DNA of 64,000 nucleotides. Origin: Pandoraea sp. PE-S2T-3. GTDB taxonomy: Bacteria > Pseudomonadota > Gammaproteobacteria > Burkholderiales > Burkholderiaceae. Position numbers and translations under genes: made by a program. The DNA lies in assembly GCF_002179965.1 (NCBI RefSeq), contig NZ_NGUQ01000015.1, forward strand, positions 1 to 64,000, read 5' to 3'. The notes beneath the pieces were generated by a model. The model did no database searches, had not been told where the DNA came from, and saw only the letters and a list, made by a program, of their open reading frames with translations. Shown here one piece after another: positions 47,685 through 57,330 of this stretch (position 1 is the stretch's first letter; every line of letters begins with the position of its first letter).

Positions 47685-48275
47685 TCACCGGGTGGTGTAG
47701 GTCACACGCATGACCTGGACGTTGTTCACACCGTTCGACAGTTGCTGCGGACGCGGCGTCGGCGTTACGGCGCCGGGCAGTTCGTCCCACAGCGTCACGC
47801 CATTCGCGAGTGTCATGCCGGGTGACTTGACCATCGTGCCGCCCTGCAAATTGCGGCCGCGCTGGTTGCCGAGTTGTTCGTCGTCGATGCGCGCTGCGGC
47901 AAGCGGTACCTTGCTCAGGCCGGCATCGTTGTTGCTGTTCGTATTGCTGTCGTCACTGCTGGCAACGGCGGCCGGTTCATCGGCCGGGGCTTGCGTGGCG
48001 GTTTGTTCAGTGGCCGGGCCGGCGGACACCGCCACATCAGCGTCGCTGACCGGCGTAGCCGTCATCATGGCCGTCACAGGCGTCATGGAGGCCGACGGCG
48101 GCACCATGGAACCCGTGAGCATTGCAATCTGCATGAGCGGGGCGCGCAGTGCGGGGGCCGCATCCTGCGCCTGTGCCGGCGCAGCGCACAGACCGAGCGT
48201 CACGACGATGGCAGCGCCCATGGCGCCTGCGCCTTGTCGTACTCGGTATTGCATTTCGGTGGTGAGAATTCGCAT
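47685..48275 (-). CDS. First gene of the amyloid-like operon: secreted protein with C-terminal LWDE motif
   Basis: A 196-residue exported protein of unknown function with signal peptide about 1-37 (APAQAQ). The middle is low-complexity (Ala/Ser/Thr/Asn/Asp). The C-terminal part has M-T-L-A-N-G-V-T-L-W-D-E at 154-165 followed by a Pro-rich TPTPRP. This matches the end of the lone gene at 41341. It has no counterpart in the Pseudomonas fap operon, so it may be a lineage-specific partner. It has an excellent ribosome site (AAGGAGGG) and lies about 20 bases downstream of the predicted sigma-54 start point. Confidence 0.72.
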   Translation of the reverse strand: MRILTTEMQYRVRQGAGAMGAAIVVTLGLCAAPAQAQDAAPALRAPLMQIAMLTGSMVPPSASMTPVTAMMTATPVSDADVAVSAGPATEQTATQAPADEPAAVASSDDSNTNSNNDAGLSKVPLAAARIDDEQLGNQRGRNLQGGTMVKSPGMTLANGVTLWDELPGAVTPTPRPQQLSNGVNNVQVMRVTYTTR

Positions 48276-48305
48276 CGCTGTGCCCTCCTTGCCCGAGTCT
48301 ATAAA

Positions 48306-48320
48306 GCGACTTCCGTGCCA
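48306..48320 (-). promoter_or_regulatory. Candidate sigma-54 (-24/-12) promoter of the amyloid-like operon
   Basis: On the minus strand the sequence reads TGGCACGGAAGTCGC. Consensus TGGCACG-N4-TTGC is matched at every position except one (TCGC for TTGC), and the critical GG and GC with ten bases between are intact. The predicted start is about 12 bases downstream, near 48294, just ahead of the AAGGAGGG site and ATG at 48275. The next gene upstream encodes a sigma-54 activator. Confidence 0.78.
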
Positions 48321-48956
48321 CAACGCTCAAGTGCTTGAAAACATGAAGACTTTTATTTTTCACCCTTGCGCCCGAGGGGTGCCGTGTTCGAAAACGTTTC
48401 AGCATTGATACGTGATGCGGTTCCTGCCACTTTTGTCACGCTTGCCGCGTCGCCGGCAGACATTCCGAACGGCGAGGGATGTCGGCGTGGTCAACGACGT
48501 CTTTCGGAAATGCCCTATTCACAAGGGTCTTGCGTGACAGATTTGCGGCAGAATCCGCGGCTCTCCTGCAAACGACATCGCAACGTCACACCCGGGGCTT
48601 TGCAACGCGAGGGCCGCCGGCGCCCCGGATGTTTCATCTTTGATGTGTTCGCGGGACAACCCGTAGTGCCCGAACCGCCGAAACTTCGTACCCCTCGACA
48701 TGACGGCAAGGTGGCAGCGCCGTGACATCCCTTTCGTCACGACGCGCCCGCACTGCACCGCACAATCTCTCGCGCTTCGAGACAACGCATTGCGTACGAC
48801 GGCGCGCACCGTCGGAATCGCTCGAAAGCCCCGTCGTTATTGACGATGGCAAGGCTCGCGAACGACGAATACGCGTCGAAAACCACAGTGAATTCAGGGG
48901 GAGAGATTGTGCACAAGACGGGCCGATCATCAGGAAGAATCGGGAATAATCAGGAG
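48321..48956. promoter_or_regulatory. Upstream region of the sigma-54 promoter with repeated CGTGAC/GTCACG half-sites
   Basis: About 640 bases without a recognisable gene. The hexamer CGTGAC or its complement occurs at 48435-48440, 48533-48538 and, as an inverted pair with a 9-base spacer, at 48721-48726/48736-48741; a near copy is CGTCAC at 48584-48589. These are candidate enhancer sites for the sigma-54 activator, 120-420 bases upstream of the promoter. The motif also occurs elsewhere (around 61000), so specificity is unproven. Confidence 0.4.
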
Positions 48957-48960
48957 CCCA

Positions 48961-49000
48961 AAAAGAAACGACCGCCCTGCTCAACGCAGGACGGCCGCCC
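48961..49000 (-). terminator. Terminator after the sigma-54 activator gene
   Basis: GC-rich arms (48969-48980 and 48986-48997, with two non-Watson-Crick positions) around a 5-base loop, followed on the minus strand by TTTCTTTTT. It separates the activator gene from the operon promoter region. Confidence 0.8.
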
Positions 49001-49018
49001 TCTCTTCGCCAGAAGATA

Positions 49019-50380
49019 TCAGGCCGGCACGCCCGATTCATCACCACGCAATCCATATCGGCACATCAGTCGATACAGCGTAATACGCGAAATTCCCAAC
49101 TCTGCCGCCACGTCGGTCAGACGATGGCAGTGACGCAACAAAGCCTGTTCGATGGCAATTCGTTCGGCTTCCGTACGAATTTCTTCGAGCGTGCGTACCA
49201 GCGTCGGCACCCACGGCAACAGGTCCAGATCCTTCGCCGAAATCATGCGGCTGTCGGCCATCACGATGGCACGGCGAACCCGGTTGATGAGCTCACGGAC
49301 ATTGCCGGGCCAGTGATACTCATACATGGCTTGCACGGCACACTGCGTGAAGCCACGAATCTTGCGATGGTTATCGCCTTTGAATCGTTGCAGCACGTGA
49401 TGGGCCAGAATTTCGATGTCCTGACCACGCGCACGCAGCGGCGGTTCGTCGACACGCAACACGCACAGGCGGTGATACAGGTCGACGCGGAAGCGCCCTT
49501 CCTTCACGGCCTCTTCGAGATCGACGTGCGTCGCGGACATCACACGCACGTTCACCGGAATGACATCGTGGCCGCCCAGGCGCTCGATGGCCCCTTGTTG
49601 CAGAAAGCGCAGCAGGCTCGCCTGACTCTCGATCGGCAAGTCGCCGATTTCATCGAGGAACAGCGTGCCGCCGTTCGCGGCTTCCACGCGGCCGATCTTG
49701 CGGGCATTGGCCCCCGTGAAAGCGCCGCGCTCGTAGCCGAACAGTTCGGATTGCATCAAGTGCGGGGGAATGGCGCCGCAATTGATCGCCACGAACGGCC
49801 CCTTGGCACGCAAGGAGCGCTCGTGAATCGCCACCGCGCTCAGTTCCTTGCCGGTGCCCGACTCGCCCGAGATGAACACCGGCGCGTCGGTATTGGCCAC
49901 TTTGCGGATGGTGCGGAAAAGCAGTTGCATCGCCTCGCAGGTGCCGACCATTTCCTGGTCGCCACCGACTTGCGGCGTGAAGATGACGGGCACCTCGCAC
50001 AGCGAGGCCATGCCCCAGGCGTGACCGATCGAGTGCGCGAGCTGATCGTTCGTGCACGGAACATTCACGTAGTCGAAGCAATAGTCGCGAATCAGCCGGC
50101 GCACCGACGTCGTCGTGAGCTGTTGTGGATTCGTGGCAGCAACCCAGCCGACGGTCGCCGGCTGCATGCAGGACTCGAACGCGCCGAGCTCGCGATCGGT
50201 ATAACCGCTCGCCAGGTCGATGAGTGCTGCGCTGGTAACCCCGGGATTGAGAATGCGACCGACGTCGCTGGCGCTCTTGGCCGGCACAACTTGCCAGCCT
50301 TGCTCGCCCAAAAACGACAACAAACCGTCGTTGTGCTTTCGGGAAGCGTAAATCAGGGTGCGCCCGGTATCGTTAGCCAT
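49019..50380 (-). CDS. VpsR-like sigma-54-dependent transcriptional activator
   Basis: A 453-residue enhancer-binding protein. The N-terminal domain (about 1-130) resembles the VpsR-type degenerate receiver, ending in the conserved [15 protein letters not shown]; it lacks a clear phospho-acceptor pocket. The AAA+ core has Walker A GESGTGKE (172-179), the sigma-54-contacting GAFTGA loop (219-224) and Walker B GGTLFLDE (237-244). A Fis-type helix-turn-helix closes the protein ([24 protein letters not shown]). VpsR-type relatives drive exopolysaccharide or biofilm genes, some in response to c-di-GMP. Its neighbour is the operon with a sigma-54 promoter, its likely target. Confidence 0.88.
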   Translation of the reverse strand: MANDTGRTLIYASRKHNDGLLSFLGEQGWQVVPAKSASDVGRILNPGVTSAALIDLASGYTDRELGAFESCMQPATVGWVAATNPQQLTTTSVRRLIRDYCFDYVNVPCTNDQLAHSIGHAWGMASLCEVPVIFTPQVGGDQEMVGTCEAMQLLFRTIRKVANTDAPVFISGESGTGKELSAVAIHERSLRAKGPFVAINCGAIPPHLMQSELFGYERGAFTGANARKIGRVEAANGGTLFLDEIGDLPIESQASLLRFLQQGAIERLGGHDVIPVNVRVMSATHVDLEEAVKEGRFRVDLYHRLCVLRVDEPPLRARGQDIEILAHHVLQRFKGDNHRKIRGFTQCAVQAMYEYHWPGNVRELINRVRRAIVMADSRMISAKDLDLLPWVPTLVRTLEEIRTEAERIAIEQALLRHCHRLTDVAAELGISRITLYRLMCRYGLRGDESGVPA

Positions 50381-50629
50381 ACCTTAACTCCCTGCCTAAG
50401 CAGTGCCTGCGCGGGTGACCGGGTTTTTCGACCGGCTTGACGCAACAGGTATACGGCCCCACGCCGCTTGGGAGTTATGGTCTTCCCCGTGTTCTTTGGG
50501 TCCCCGAGTCGGCAGGTTCAGTCTAGAAGACCGGGGTATGCCCAGAAATAGCGAGAAACAGCTAATCCGATTGGATGAGAGTAGCAGTACCTACGCGCAA
50601 ACACCCGTGGCGTCACGCGCTCGTCATGC

Positions 50630-51226
50630 TCAGAGCGTATGCCTGTCGAGGACGGCGCGGGCGATCGTACCGGCGTCTACATACTCGAGTTCGCCGCCCA
50701 CGGGCACGCCGCGAGCCAGCCGGCTCACGCGCAAACCACGGGCCTTGAGCATCTGCCCCAGGTAGTGGGCCGTGGCCTCGCCTTCGTTGGTGAAGTTGGT
50801 GGCCAGCACCACTTCCTTGACCACGCCGTCGGTGGCGCGGCGGATCAATTGTTCGAAATGAATCTCGCCCGGGCCCACGCCGTCGAGCGGCGAGAGGTGG
50901 CCCATGAGCACGAAGTACAGACCCTTGAAGGTCATCGTCTGCTCGAGCATGTTCTGGTCGGCGGGGGTTTCCACCACACACAACAGGCTCGTGTCGCGCT
51001 CGGGATCGAGGCACGTCTCGCAGACTTCCACTTCGGTAAAGGTGTTGCAGCGCGCGCAATGGCGAATCTGCTCCGACGCCTGCACCAGCGCCTCACCCAA
51101 GCGCATGGCGCCCTGACGGTCGCGTTGCAGCAGGTGATAGGCCATGCGTTGGGCGGACTTCGGCCCGACACCCGGCAACGCGCGCAGGGCGTCGACGAGT
51201 TCCTGGAGGCTCGAAAGCTGGCGCAT
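50630..51226 (-). CDS. recR: Recombination mediator RecR
   Basis: Acts with RecF/RecO to load RecA at gaps. The 198-residue protein has the helix-hairpin-helix start ([22 protein letters not shown]), a four-Cys zinc finger ([16 protein letters not shown]) and the Toprim domain ([20 protein letters not shown]-type [11 protein letters not shown]). It is third in the leftward dnaX-ybaB-recR cluster. Confidence 0.97.
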   Translation of the reverse strand: MRQLSSLQELVDALRALPGVGPKSAQRMAYHLLQRDRQGAMRLGEALVQASEQIRHCARCNTFTEVEVCETCLDPERDTSLLCVVETPADQNMLEQTMTFKGLYFVLMGHLSPLDGVGPGEIHFEQLIRRATDGVVKEVVLATNFTNEGEATAHYLGQMLKARGLRVSRLARGVPVGGELEYVDAGTIARAVLDRHTL

Positions 51227-51252
51227 GCGTCGTCTTTCCTTCGCTTAGAACG

Positions 51253-51579
51253 TTAGAACGGCAGCTTGAAGCCCGGCGGCAGCGGCAGACCGGAGGTCAT
51301 GCCCCCCATCTTCTCTTGCGCGGTCGCTTCGGCCTTGCGCACGGCATCGTTGAATGCGGCAGCCACGAGGTCTTCGAGCATGTCCTTGTCGTCCGCGAGC
51401 AGGCTCGGGTCGATGGTCACGCGGCGCACGTCGTTCTTGCAGGTCATCACAACCTTCACCAGACCGGCGCCCGACTGACCCTCGACTTCAATCAGGGCCA
51501 GCTGCTCCTGCATCTTCTTCATGTTTTCCTGCATTTGCTGAGCTTGTTTCATCAAGCCCGCGATATTTCCTTTCAGCAT
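51253..51579 (-). CDS. YbaB/EbfC nucleoid-associated protein
   Basis: A small DNA-binding protein (108 residues), dimeric in this family. It has the N-terminal coiled segment ([21 protein letters not shown]) and core [30 protein letters not shown]. It lies between dnaX and recR as in most proteobacteria, 26 bases ahead of recR. Confidence 0.95.
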   Translation of the reverse strand: MLKGNIAGLMKQAQQMQENMKKMQEQLALIEVEGQSGAGLVKVVMTCKNDVRRVTIDPSLLADDKDMLEDLVAAAFNDAVRKAEATAQEKMGGMTSGLPLPPGFKLPF

Positions 51580-51676
51580 CTTGACTCCTGAGTCATGCGC
51601 ACCGGGGCGCGTAGGGGCAATAGAGAGATTATTGGATGGATAGCGAATCGCGTCGACTTTGCGAATGCGAACTCGC

Positions 51677-53611
51677 TTATTGTACCGGCCGAATGCTATT
51701 TGGCAGGATTTGAGCGTCGAATTCGTCGATCAGTTCACGTACCAGCGGATCGTCGGCGATGGCCTGTTCGGCCGCCCGTTGCCGGGCCGCCGCCGCTTCG
51801 GCGGCGAGCGATGCGGCAGTGATACCGACTGGCCCCAGTTCGACGTTCACCTGAACGTCACCGCCGAAGTGTTCGGACAACACTTGCCGCAGCTTGTCTG
51901 CGGTGGCCGAATCGGCCAACTGACGCAGCGGCACGCGCAAATGCAGCGCACGGCCTGCCACTTCGGTCAATTCGCTTTGGAACGCCAGTTCCCGCGCCAG
52001 ACCGCGCGCCGGCAATTCGGCCGCGAGCGCAGGCCATTCGCCAGTGAAGACGGGGGCGTTGCCGTCCGCGTCACGATAGACAACGGCGCGGGGTGCGGCC
52101 GGTGCCGCCGGTGCCGGAGCTGAGGCCGAGCTTATGCCGGCGGCAGCAGGCTCGGGCTCCGGGTCGGCGCCCGCCGGGGCATCGTCTGCCGGGCGTGAAC
52201 CACTGCGGCCGGCCGACGGCGCACCACTCGCGCCACCCGACGTCCGGCCGCCAGTGCCTTTGCGACCCGCATTGAGCGCGGCCAGTGCGGCGCGGGCCGG
52301 TGACATCGGCGCACCGGCACCATCGGTCGGTGCCGTCGCGCGCGCTGCCGGGGCACGACGCACCTCGGGTTGTGCTGCGGGCGCCTGAGGTGCCGCCGAA
52401 CGCATCGGTTCGGGCGCTGACGCTTGGGGAGCCCGTGCGGGCGAAGAGGCAGAAGAGGCAGGCGCGGGTGCAGAAGCGCGCGGTGCCGCGTGGGGCGTGG
52501 GCGACTCGGCCAGCGTTCCGCCCGCAAGCAGCGGCGTGAACGCCGCCATGCGCAGCAGCGCCATCGAGAAACCAGTGTATTCGTCGGGCGCGAGGCCCAA
52601 CTCGCCGCGCGCGCGCGTCGCGATCTGGTAATAGAGCTGGACCGCTTCCGGCGAAATCGCTTCGGCAAGCCGGCGCACGTCGGCCGCTTCAGGCCAGTCG
52701 TCCGAGACGGCGTCCGGCGCGAACTGCGCGAGCGCGATCTTGTGGAGCAGACTGCCCAGATCCTGCAAACCGGCGGCAAACGAGAAGCTGCGTTCTGCCA
52801 TCTCGTCGGCCACGGCGATCAGGTCGGTACGCGAGCCGTCTTTCAGCGCATCGAGCAGACGCACGAGCACGCTCTGATCGATGGCACCGAGCATGCCGCG
52901 CACGGCAACTTCCGTGAGCGGACCGGCCGCATAGGCGATCGCCTGATCGGTCAGCGAAAGCGCATCGCGCATGCTGCCGCTGGCCGCTTTCGCGAGCAGA
53001 CGCAGGGCCTGGGGCTCGTTGTCGATGCCCTCTTCACCCAGAATGGTCGTGAGATGCGAGACGATGTGCCCGGCCGGCATCTGCTTCAAGTTGAATTGCA
53101 GGCAGCGCGAAAGCACGGTGACCGGAATCTTTTGCGGATCGGTCGTCGCGAGAATGAATTTGACGTGTGCCGGCGGCTCTTCGAGCGTCTTGAGCATCGC
53201 GTTGAACGCGTGACCGGTGAGCATGTGCACTTCGTCGATCATGTAGACCTTGAAGCGCGCGTCTGCCGGCGCGTAGACCGCTTTTTCGAGCAGCGAGGTC
53301 ATCTCGTCGACGCCGCGATTCGAGGCCGCGTCCATTTCGACGTAGTCGACAAAGCGCCCTTCGTCGATGGCGCGGCAGGCACGGCAAACGCCGCACGGCT
53401 GGGCCGTGATCCCCGTCTCGCAATTCAGCGCCTTGGCCAGAATACGCGAGAGCGTTGTCTTGCCCACGCCGCGCGTGCCGGTAAACAGATAGGCGTGATG
53501 CAGGCGCTGTTGCTCGAGCGCGTGCGTCAACGCACGCACGACATGCTCCTGGCCCACCAGGGTCGAGAAGCCTTTGGGGCGCCATTTGCGCGCGAGTACT
53601 TGATAGGTCAT
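51677..53611 (-). CDS. dnaX: DNA polymerase III tau/gamma subunit
   Basis: Clamp-loader ATPase that also couples polymerase to helicase. The protein is about 644 residues. The AAA+ core has Walker [15 protein letters not shown], zinc cysteines in [42 protein letters not shown] and the sensor region. An Ala/Pro-rich linker (about 385-530) leads to the C-terminal tau domain. No obvious A-AAA-AAG slippery run was seen, so a short gamma form by frameshift is not supported. The ATG at 53611 opens the conserved [13 protein letters not shown]. Confidence 0.96.
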   Translation of the reverse strand: MTYQVLARKWRPKGFSTLVGQEHVVRALTHALEQQRLHHAYLFTGTRGVGKTTLSRILAKALNCETGITAQPCGVCRACRAIDEGRFVDYVEMDAASNRGVDEMTSLLEKAVYAPADARFKVYMIDEVHMLTGHAFNAMLKTLEEPPAHVKFILATTDPQKIPVTVLSRCLQFNLKQMPAGHIVSHLTTILGEEGIDNEPQALRLLAKAASGSMRDALSLTDQAIAYAAGPLTEVAVRGMLGAIDQSVLVRLLDALKDGSRTDLIAVADEMAERSFSFAAGLQDLGSLLHKIALAQFAPDAVSDDWPEAADVRRLAEAISPEAVQLYYQIATRARGELGLAPDEYTGFSMALLRMAAFTPLLAGGTLAESPTPHAAPRASAPAPASSASSPARAPQASAPEPMRSAAPQAPAAQPEVRRAPAARATAPTDGAGAPMSPARAALAALNAGRKGTGGRTSGGASGAPSAGRSGSRPADDAPAGADPEPEPAAAGISSASAPAPAAPAAPRAVVYRDADGNAPVFTGEWPALAAELPARGLARELAFQSELTEVAGRALHLRVPLRQLADSATADKLRQVLSEHFGGDVQVNVELGPVGITAASLAAEAAAARQRAAEQAIADDPLVRELIDEFDAQILPNSIRPVQ

Positions 53612-54352
53612 GCCAAATTGTAACAGTTCGGCGGTGAGCTTCCGCACCGTTGGACGTCGCCCGATCAGGCGTCGATCCGGCTCGGAACGCCACCTCGACG
53701 TGCAGTGAATGACGCCGGCGAATTGAGGAGACTATCGGTGCGATAGAAAAAAATGTTGCGCGATTCTACCGCGCCCTTCCGCCCTGCGCGAGACGCATGA
53801 AAATGCATCGTATCGATCGCGGGAAAGCATCATCGACAGCGCGGCGACAGACGAACGCCGACCGGCATTGCGAGCTTGAAACACGTGACTTCGAGGGAGC
53901 GAGCGATGCGCAGAACGCGCGGAGAACTTCGATAAAACAAGGAGGTAAGGTGACGAGCCTGACCCTCGGCACTGGTAGAAAACGGCTGTGGCTGCTTCGT
54001 TCCCGACCTGACCAGATTGGCCGCGCCACCATGCGAGGAGGCCCGTCAGGAAAAGATTCTACCAGAGTCGACGCGCCAACAGAAGCGCTATTCTTGCCGA
54101 TCTGCCCGCGACGCCCGTCCGGCGCGGGTATTTTCCTTATGGGGCGGCGCGCGCAAGCGTTGGAGATTTCCGTTAATATGACCGCAAACTGCAATAACGC
54201 GTCCTATTGAATCACGCTGTTGCAGCCTCCATATGGAGAATGAACGCCCGGGCACAAGGCCGAGCGACATCTCCGGCGCAGGCGAAAACGAGGCACGAAG
54301 GTACCGTTTTCCCGAAGCGTTTCCGAATAGATAGACGAGGCGTAAAACACTC
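53612..54352. other. Divergent dnaX-trxA region containing the 4.5S RNA gene
   Basis: About 740 bases without a protein gene. It holds ffs (listed separately) with a TAGAAT -10 (minus strand, 54056-54061). A perfect palindrome CTCCATATGGAG lies at 54229-54240 in the likely trxA leader. Nothing else was recognised. Confidence 0.5.
53957..54050 (-). ncRNA. ffs: 4.5S signal recognition particle RNA
   Basis: SRP RNA, the scaffold for Ffh in co-translational targeting. On the minus strand the conserved apical part is plain: TGGTCAGGTCGGGAACGAAG followed by CAGCCACAGCC, which corresponds to the GGTCAGGTCCGGAAGGAAGCAGC core of E. coli. The ends pair (CCTGA at 54046-54050 with TCAGG at 53958-53962). 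A TAGAAT -10 is six bases before the 5' end and a TTGTTTT run follows the 3' end. A location upstream of dnaX is common in betaproteobacteria. End positions are good to a few bases. Confidence 0.88.
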
Positions 54353-54679
54353 ATGAGCCAAAACATCAAACACATCTCCGACAGCACGTTCGAAGCGGAC
54401 GTCATGCAATCCGACAAGCCGGTGCTGCTCGACTTCTGGGCAGAATGGTGCGGTCCTTGCAAGATGATTGCCCCGATCCTGGAAGAAGTGGCCAAGGAAT
54501 ACGGCGACAAGGTGCAGATTGCCAAGATCGACGTCGATGCCAACCAGGGCACCCCGGGCAAGTTCGGCATCCGCGGTATCCCGACGCTGATCCTGTTCAA
54601 GAACGGCGCTGTGGCTGGCCAGAAGGTCGGTGCACTGTCGAAATCGCAACTGACGGCGTTCCTCGACAACAACCTGTAA
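54353..54679 (+). CDS. trxA: Thioredoxin 1
   Basis: Cytoplasmic protein disulfide reductase of 108 residues. The active site is WCGPC (32-36) within [19 protein letters not shown], with the cis-Pro motif [11 protein letters not shown]. It is just upstream of rho, as in E. coli and relatives. Confidence 0.98.
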   Translation: MSQNIKHISDSTFEADVMQSDKPVLLDFWAEWCGPCKMIAPILEEVAKEYGDKVQIAKIDVDANQGTPGKFGIRGIPTLILFKNGAVAGQKVGALSKSQLTAFLDNNL

Positions 54680-54697
54680 TCCCGGGTTGATGGCAGC

Positions 54698-54786
54698 AGG
54701 TGCCGGGGCCTTTGTCGCCGCAGCGCGACAGCCCGGCACCTCGCCGGCGGTGCAACGCTTGCGCCTCGCGCTGCTTGCTATATAAT
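54698..54786 (+). promoter_or_regulatory. trxA-rho spacer: two-stem hairpin and candidate rho promoter
   Basis: AGGTGCCGGG/CCCGGCACCT (54698-54707/54732-54741) encloses TGTCGC/GCGACA, giving a stable two-stem hairpin without T-run after trxA. Downstream, TTGCGC (54759-54764) and a perfect TATAAT (54781-54786) are 16 bases apart and probably drive rho, leaving an 80-base leader. Confidence 0.5.
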
Positions 54787-54872
54787 CCGCCACAAAGCAT
54801 CCCAAAGTTCTTCGAGCGTTCGCTCACTTTTCCCTGATCCTTCACTTGTCGTCCAACGGACGGCACCTCCGT

Positions 54873-56135
54873 ATGCATTTATCCGAACTAAAGTCCCAGC
54901 ACGTCTCCGAGCTGCTAGAAATGGCGAACGGTCTCGAAATCGAGAACGCCAACCGTCTTCGCAAGCAGGAGCTGATGTTCGCCATTCTGAAGAAGCGCGC
55001 AAAGACCGGCGAAACCATCTATGGCGACGGGACGCTCGAAGTGCTGCCGGATGGCTTCGGTTTCCTTCGCTCGCCTGAGACGTCGTATCTGGCCAGCACG
55101 GACGATATCTATATCAGCCCGTCGCAGATCCGCCGCTTCAACCTGCATACCGGCGACACGATCGAAGGGGAAGTGCGCACGCCGAAGGACGGCGAACGCT
55201 ATTTCGCGCTCGTGAAGGTGGACAAGGTCAACGACCACCCGCCCGAGGCCTCGAAACATAAGATCATGTTCGAGAACCTCACGCCGCTGCACCCGAACAA
55301 GCCGCTGCTGCTCGAGCGCGACATTCGCGGCGAAGAGAACGTGACGGGCCGCATCATCGACATGATTGCCCCGATCGGCAAGGGCCAGCGCGGTCTGCTC
55401 GTGGCCTCGCCGAAGTCCGGCAAGACCGTGATGCTGCAACACATCGCACACGCCATCGCCACCAATCACCCGGAAGCCAAGCTTTTCGTGCTGCTCATCG
55501 ACGAGCGCCCGGAAGAAGTGACCGAAATGCAGCGTTCGGTGAAGGGCGAAGTGATCGCTTCGACGTTCGACGAACCGGCAACGCGTCACGTGCAGGTCGC
55601 CGAAATGGTGATCGAGAAGGCCAAGCGCCTGATCGAAATGAAGCAGGACGTGATCATTCTGCTCGACTCGATTACGCGTCTGGCACGCGCCTACAACACC
55701 GTGATCCCGGCGTCGGGCAAGGTGCTGACCGGCGGTGTCGATGCCAACGCGCTGCAACGTCCGAAGCGTTTCTTCGGCGCAGCCCGTAACGTCGAAGAAG
55801 GCGGCTCGCTCACGATCATCGCCACCGCGCTGATCGAGACCGGCAGCCGCATGGACGACGTGATCTACGAAGAATTCAAGGGCACGGGCAATATGGAAGT
55901 GCACCTCGAGCGCCGTCTCGCGGAAAAGCGCGTCTACCCGTCGATCAACCTGAACAAGTCCGGCACGCGTCGCGAAGAGCTGCTGATCAAGCCCGAGATC
56001 CTGCAAAAGATCTGGGTGCTGCGCAAGCTGATCTACGACATGGACGAAGCCGAAGCGATGGAATTCCTGCTTGGCAAGATCAAGCAGACGAAGAACAACG
56101 CCGAGTTCTTCGACCTGATGCGCCGCGGCGGCTGA
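54873..56135 (+). CDS. rho: Transcription termination factor Rho
   Basis: Hexameric RNA helicase that ends transcription. The 420-residue protein has the N-terminal RNA-binding domain ([39 protein letters not shown]), P-loop [19 protein letters not shown], Walker [17 protein letters not shown] and the R-loop region. Most of the family starts at MHLSELK, so the ATG at 54873 is chosen rather than an in-frame TTG upstream. Confidence 0.98.
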   Translation: MHLSELKSQHVSELLEMANGLEIENANRLRKQELMFAILKKRAKTGETIYGDGTLEVLPDGFGFLRSPETSYLASTDDIYISPSQIRRFNLHTGDTIEGEVRTPKDGERYFALVKVDKVNDHPPEASKHKIMFENLTPLHPNKPLLLERDIRGEENVTGRIIDMIAPIGKGQRGLLVASPKSGKTVMLQHIAHAIATNHPEAKLFVLLIDERPEEVTEMQRSVKGEVIASTFDEPATRHVQVAEMVIEKAKRLIEMKQDVIILLDSITRLARAYNTVIPASGKVLTGGVDANALQRPKRFFGAARNVEEGGSLTIIATALIETGSRMDDVIYEEFKGTGNMEVHLERRLAEKRVYPSINLNKSGTRREELLIKPEILQKIWVLRKLIYDMDEAEAMEFLLGKIKQTKNNAEFFDLMRRGG

Positions 56136-56155
56136 TAGCCCGACGCGCATCACGT

Positions 56156-56187
56156 CAAAAAGCCGCGACGCCCGTCGCGGCTTTTTT
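56156..56187 (+). terminator. Intrinsic terminator after rho
   Basis: AGCCGCGACG/CGTCGCGGCT arms (56161-56170, 56173-56182) with a 2-base loop, A-run before and T-run after. Confidence 0.9.
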
Positions 56188-56287
56188 ATTTCGCCACGCC
56201 TTCCACGACCGCCCCGGCACGCTTCGGGCTGTCACGAACCCTGTTATATGATGGGCGCAATCCCCACGCCCCCATGGAGAATCTGCC

Positions 56288-57322
56288 ATGTCTGAACAAG
56301 ACGATCTGTCGAACGACCTGATTGCCGAAGCGGCTAACCACCTTGAGGCCGGGGATCCCGAGTCTGCACTGGAAATCGGCAAGCAGCTCGAATCGATGAA
56401 GCACCTGAGCGGCTATGAGATTCAGGCAGCCGCCTATGCCGAAATGGACGAAATGGAACAGGCAGTGACCGTGCTTGAGTCCGGCGTCGCTCAGGCAGAA
56501 GCGGGCGCATCGGGCCTCTGGCGTCTGTGGCAATTGCTCGGCAACTTCCGGGCCGACCTCGACCGCTTCCCCGCCGCCGTCGACGCGTACGAAGCCGCCG
56601 GCAACGCCGCGCCCGACGAAGATGTCGTCATCATCGATTTCAACCACGCCAACGCCCTCTCGCGTCACGGCGATCGCGAGGCCGCGCATCAACGTCTCGA
56701 CCGCGTCTTCGAAAGCCCTTATCTGGCGCAGAACGGCCATGCGTTCATCGAAGCCGCCATCGCGCTGCGCATGCATCTGTTCAATGCGCAGGGTGACGCC
56801 CAAGCCGCCATCGACACCTTCAACGCCCTGCACAATCACGAAGGCGACGAAGAAGGCAGCAACGAATCCATGGCCGGTGTCTACGCCGAACTGTCGCTCG
56901 CCTACAAGCAGTCGGGTGACGACGCGAAAGCACTTGCCGCCGCCCAGGACGCCGTACAGCTCTACAAGTGGAGCGAACTCGTCCTCTGGTCGCTGCGCGC
57001 TGCACGTGGCGAGCAATCGGACACGGCCAAGGCCATGCATCTGATCGTCGAAGGCCAGTGGTACGAGCCGCTCGAAGATGAAGACCCCGACGGCCCTGCC
57101 CCCGAATTCGTCACCACGTACGACGTGGTCGCCGAGAACGAAGAAGACGCCCTGCGCCTGATCGCCGAGTGCGAGCCGCCGCAGGTGCGCGCGTCGCTGC
57201 GCATTGCCGAGACGCATCCGGTCGATCACGACGACGAATCGCCGACGCCGTACAAGGGCGTGTACGCGACCGGCGACTATCACATGTACCAGCCGGGCGA
57301 CGAAGACGAAGCAATCGACTGA
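56288..57322 (+). CDS. Cytoplasmic tetratricopeptide-like protein of unknown function
   Basis: A 344-residue acidic protein with no signal or membrane segment. The first 230 residues are repeated helix pairs of TPR character (LIAEAANHLEAGDPESALEIG; AAVDAYEAAGNAAP; VYAELSLAYKQSGDDAKALAA). The C-terminal part (about 255-344) is a different, acidic domain ending in DDESPTPYKGVYATGDYHMY. A role in protein-protein binding is likely. The GGAGA ribosome site precedes the ATG. A hexanucleotide repeat follows the stop directly. Confidence 0.8.
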   Translation: MSEQDDLSNDLIAEAANHLEAGDPESALEIGKQLESMKHLSGYEIQAAAYAEMDEMEQAVTVLESGVAQAEAGASGLWRLWQLLGNFRADLDRFPAAVDAYEAAGNAAPDEDVVIIDFNHANALSRHGDREAAHQRLDRVFESPYLAQNGHAFIEAAIALRMHLFNAQGDAQAAIDTFNALHNHEGDEEGSNESMAGVYAELSLAYKQSGDDAKALAAAQDAVQLYKWSELVLWSLRAARGEQSDTAKAMHLIVEGQWYEPLEDEDPDGPAPEFVTTYDVVAENEEDALRLIAECEPPQVRASLRIAETHPVDHDDESPTPYKGVYATGDYHMYQPGDEDEAID

Positions 57323-57330
57323 GCTTCGTG

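Noticed and set aside
52100-52520. dnaX programmed frameshift site for a gamma product
   Set aside because: No slippery A-run with a following hairpin was found in the linker region.
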